From Agrobacterium sp. a22-2 (GTDB lineage Bacteria; Pseudomonadota; Alphaproteobacteria; Rhizobiales; Rhizobiaceae): a stretch of DNA of 64,000 bases. The notes below the pieces were generated by a model, which made no database searches, had not been told where the DNA came from, and saw only the letters and a program-made list of their open reading frames with translations. The DNA is taken from NCBI RefSeq assembly GCF_012276985.1, contig NZ_JAAXMM010000005.1, positions 124,001 through 188,000 on the forward strand, read 5' to 3'. The position numbers and the translations under genes were made by a program. Positions 62,206 to 64,000 of this stretch are shown here, one piece after another. How positions within the stretch are numbered: the first letter of the stretch is position 1; each line of letters starts with the position of its first letter.

Positions 62206-62805
62206 TTATGCCGACAGCTTGGCGGCAATCTTGGCGACATGGGCGCCCTGGAACTTGGCAGCGTCGAGTTCAACCTCCGACGGCATGCGCGAGCCGTCGC
62301 CATCGGTGATGGTCGAGGCACCGTAGGGCGAGCCGCCCTTGACGGCTTCGACGCCCATCTGGCCCTGGAAGGCATAGGGCAGACCGACGACGACGAGACC
62401 ATGATGCAGCAAGGTCGGGATGAAGCCGAGAATGGTCGATTCCTGGCCGCCGTGCTGGGTTGCCGAAGAGGTGAAGACCGAGCCGACCTTGCCGACCAGC
62501 TTGCCGTTGAACCACAGGCCACCGGTCTGGTCCCAGAAATTGCGCATCTGCGAAGCGACCGTGCCGAAACGCGTGCCGGCGCCGACGATGATGGCGTCGT
62601 ATTCGGAGAGTTCTTCGACGGTCGCGATTTCGGCCTTCTGGTCGAGCTTGAAGTGCGACGCCTTGGCGACCTCTTCCGGCACCAGTTCGGGAACGCGCTT
62701 GACGGTGACGTCGGCGCCCGCCGACTTCGCGCCTTCGGCAACGGCATAGGCCATCGTTTCGATGTGGCCGTAAGCCGAATAGTAAAGGACCAAAACCTTA
62801 GCCAT
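62206..62805 (-). CDS. wrbA: NAD(P)H:quinone oxidoreductase, WrbA type
   Basis: Flavodoxin-like enzyme that reduces quinones by two electrons, limiting oxidative stress. The 199-residue length and sequence are typical: [14 protein letters not shown] (FMN phosphate loop), [23 protein letters not shown] and [20 protein letters not shown] lies seven bases before the ATG at 62805. It stands alone on this strand. Confidence 0.95.
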   Translation of the reverse strand: MAKVLVLYYSAYGHIETMAYAVAEGAKSAGADVTVKRVPELVPEEVAKASHFKLDQKAEIATVEELSEYDAIIVGAGTRFGTVASQMRNFWDQTGGLWFNGKLVGKVGSVFTSSATQHGGQESTILGFIPTLLHHGLVVVGLPYAFQGQMGVEAVKGGSPYGASTITDGDGSRMPSEVELDAAKFQGAHVAKIAAKLSA

Positions 62806-63031
62806 GATATGTCTCCGTTCGTTCGGGGGATGATGAAATGCGTCGAGGCCATATGTAGCGTTCCTGGCGCGCAGAGCTAGCCTGTCCGGCGAAGACGGAC
62901 TGTTCACAAGCGCAACGCACTTCATCGGCCAAGCTGACATCGGCGCGACGCAGACCTGTGACTTCAGGCATTTGCTTTGGCATTGAACGGCGCTAGTAAT
63001 GACCGACCAACAGCTCTCAGGAACATCCCCC

Positions 63032-63799
63032 ATGACCCACGCCACCATCGTCACGGCAGCCATGCTGGCCATCGGCGACGAGCTTCTCTCTGGACGGACG
63101 AAAGACAAGAATATCGGCTATCTCGCCGACATGCTGACACTTGCCGGCATCGATCTCAAGGAAGTCCGGATCGTGGCGGACGAGGAAGAGGCGATCGTCG
63201 AGGCGCTGAATGCGCTGCGTGGCCGCTACGACTACGTCTTCACCTCCGGTGGCATCGGTCCGACCCATGACGACATCACGGCCGACGCGGTCTCCAAGGC
63301 ATTTGGTCTTGCCTGCATCTATGATGACAAGGCGATGGACCTGCTGGGCGAGATGTACAGCCGTCGCAACATGGAGTTCACCGAGGCCCGCAAGCGCATG
63401 GCGCGCATGCCCGAAGGCAGCATCCATATCGCCAACCCGGTGTCGACCGCGCCCGGCTTCCACATCGGCAATGTCTTCGTCATGGCCGGCGTTCCGCAGG
63501 TCTTCCAGGCCATGCTGAATGCCGTGATCGACGGGCTGCCGGCCGGCAGCAAGGTGCTGTCGCGCACCCTTGCCTGCCCGTTCGGCGAAGGCGATATCGG
63601 CACCTTGCTGGCCGCCGTCCAGAAGGAGCATCCCGACACCAGCATCGGCTCCTATCCGCGCTTCGACGGGCGCAGCTTCAGCACGGAGCTTGTCGTGCGG
63701 GCCCGCAGCGAAGCGCCGCTGGAGGCCGCTGCCGCCGCTATAGAGGCAATGATCGCAGACCTGATGGCAAGCCGCGCCACCGCCTCCGGCAATCCGTGA
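63032..63799 (+). CDS. Competence/damage-inducible CinA N-terminal-like, molybdopterin-binding fold protein
   Basis: A 255-residue protein of the MoCF/CinA-N family. [25 protein letters not shown] and [19 protein letters not shown] are the hallmark motifs of the fold. The deamidase domain of full-length CinA is absent, as in many alphaproteobacterial members. In CinA proteins this domain hydrolyses ADP-ribose or FAD; in MogA it binds molybdopterin. Which applies here is open. The ATG at 63032 has AGGA ten bases before it; an ATG at 62999 is possible. Confidence 0.86.
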   Translation: MTHATIVTAAMLAIGDELLSGRTKDKNIGYLADMLTLAGIDLKEVRIVADEEEAIVEALNALRGRYDYVFTSGGIGPTHDDITADAVSKAFGLACIYDDKAMDLLGEMYSRRNMEFTEARKRMARMPEGSIHIANPVSTAPGFHIGNVFVMAGVPQVFQAMLNAVIDGLPAGSKVLSRTLACPFGEGDIGTLLAAVQKEHPDTSIGSYPRFDGRSFSTELVVRARSEAPLEAAAAAIEAMIADLMASRATASGNP

Positions 63800-63910
63800 A
63801 CGCTTCGCCCCAGGACCTCTGCAGGGTTGACCGAAGTCAAGGAACGGCAGAGGATCGCATGCGTACAATGATTGGGCGGACACAACAGAACTACCGCTGA
63901 GGAGAAGATT

Positions 63911-64000
63911 ATGGGCTACAAAACCATTCTAGCCGTCTTGGACACGCCCAAGAATGCACAACAGATTAGCGATTTCTCGATTGCACTGGCCGACACCTTC
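63911..64000 (+). CDS. Universal stress protein, start only (cut by window edge)
   Basis: The first 30 residues read MGYKTILAVLDTPKNAQQIS..., typical of UspA-family proteins (the strand KTILAVLD and the helix starting after it). The ATG at 63911 has a purine-rich AGGAGAAG before it. The rest lies outside the window, so the call rests on the N-terminus. Confidence 0.7.
   Translation, partial: MGYKTILAVLDTPKNAQQISDFSIALADTF

Noticed and set aside
62806..63108. About 100-codon N-terminal extension of wrbA
   Set aside because: WrbA proteins are about 200 residues and begin [10 protein letters not shown]; that start has a good ribosome-binding site at 62805.

Overview
The window is ordinary, gene-dense chromosome of a high-GC alphaproteobacterium, most likely Rhizobiaceae (Rhizobium/Agrobacterium/Shinella type). 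This rests on the gene families: an ars operon carrying an AqpS-type aquaporin, a Usg protein, a PleC/DivJ/PdhS-like histidine kinase, a CtrA-like box, DUF971 beside moaA, and both class I and class II fumarases. About 62 protein genes, two tRNAs (Asn-GTT, Leu-TAA) and several hairpin terminators can be supported. No IS element, prophage, CRISPR array or rRNA was seen. Only one short stretch, 36.5-37.4 kb, looks foreign: it sits just after tRNA-Asn and holds a lower-GC nucleotide-kinase-like gene.

Layout. 0-5 kb: rpiA (cut by the window edge), gph, an exported L,D-transpeptidase, and the arsenic operon arsR-arsC-aqpS. 5-12 kb: fumC, an orphan ParD-like antitoxin, fumA, then a diguanylate cyclase followed closely by a polytopic membrane protein. 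12-21.5 kb: a flavoprotein, a hydrolase/MarR divergent pair, molybdenum cofactor genes (moaA; mobA-mobB coupled to two transporters) and a large chemoreceptor. 21.5-26.5 kb: an OmpA protein with a 3 x 93 bp tandem repeat and a polar amino acid ABC importer that lacks an ATPase gene. 26.5-36.3 kb: usg, membrane proteins, a TPR-methyltransferase, a CPA2 antiporter, DNA repair proteins (AlkD-like, uracil-DNA glycosylase family) and a histidine kinase. 36.4-44.5 kb: tRNA-Asn and neighbours, photolyase, and a sulfur/quality-control run cysK-alaX-sseA::GNAT. 44.5-50.7 kb: ald with its Lrp regulator, PilZ, Tat-exported CpdB, a LysR/azoR pair. 50.7-55.4 kb: a cyclic-di-GMP module. 55.5-64 kb: HlyU-like, GDPD, hydrolase, ilvA, trkH, tRNA-Leu, PilZ, wrbA, a CinA-N-like protein and the start of a universal stress protein.

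The most notable system is at 50.7-55.4 kb. One reading frame joins a complete Amt ammonium channel, with both pore histidines, to HAMP-like, PAS, GGDEF and EAL domains. A second, multi-pass diguanylate cyclase with an intact inhibitory site lies directly downstream on the same strand. With the separate diguanylate cyclase at 8.9 kb and two PilZ proteins (46.4 and 61.8 kb), the window is rich in cyclic-di-GMP parts and suggests that ammonium availability is read into this second messenger.

Start codons were chosen from ribosome-binding sites and family length and are partly inference. Nothing was checked against a database.
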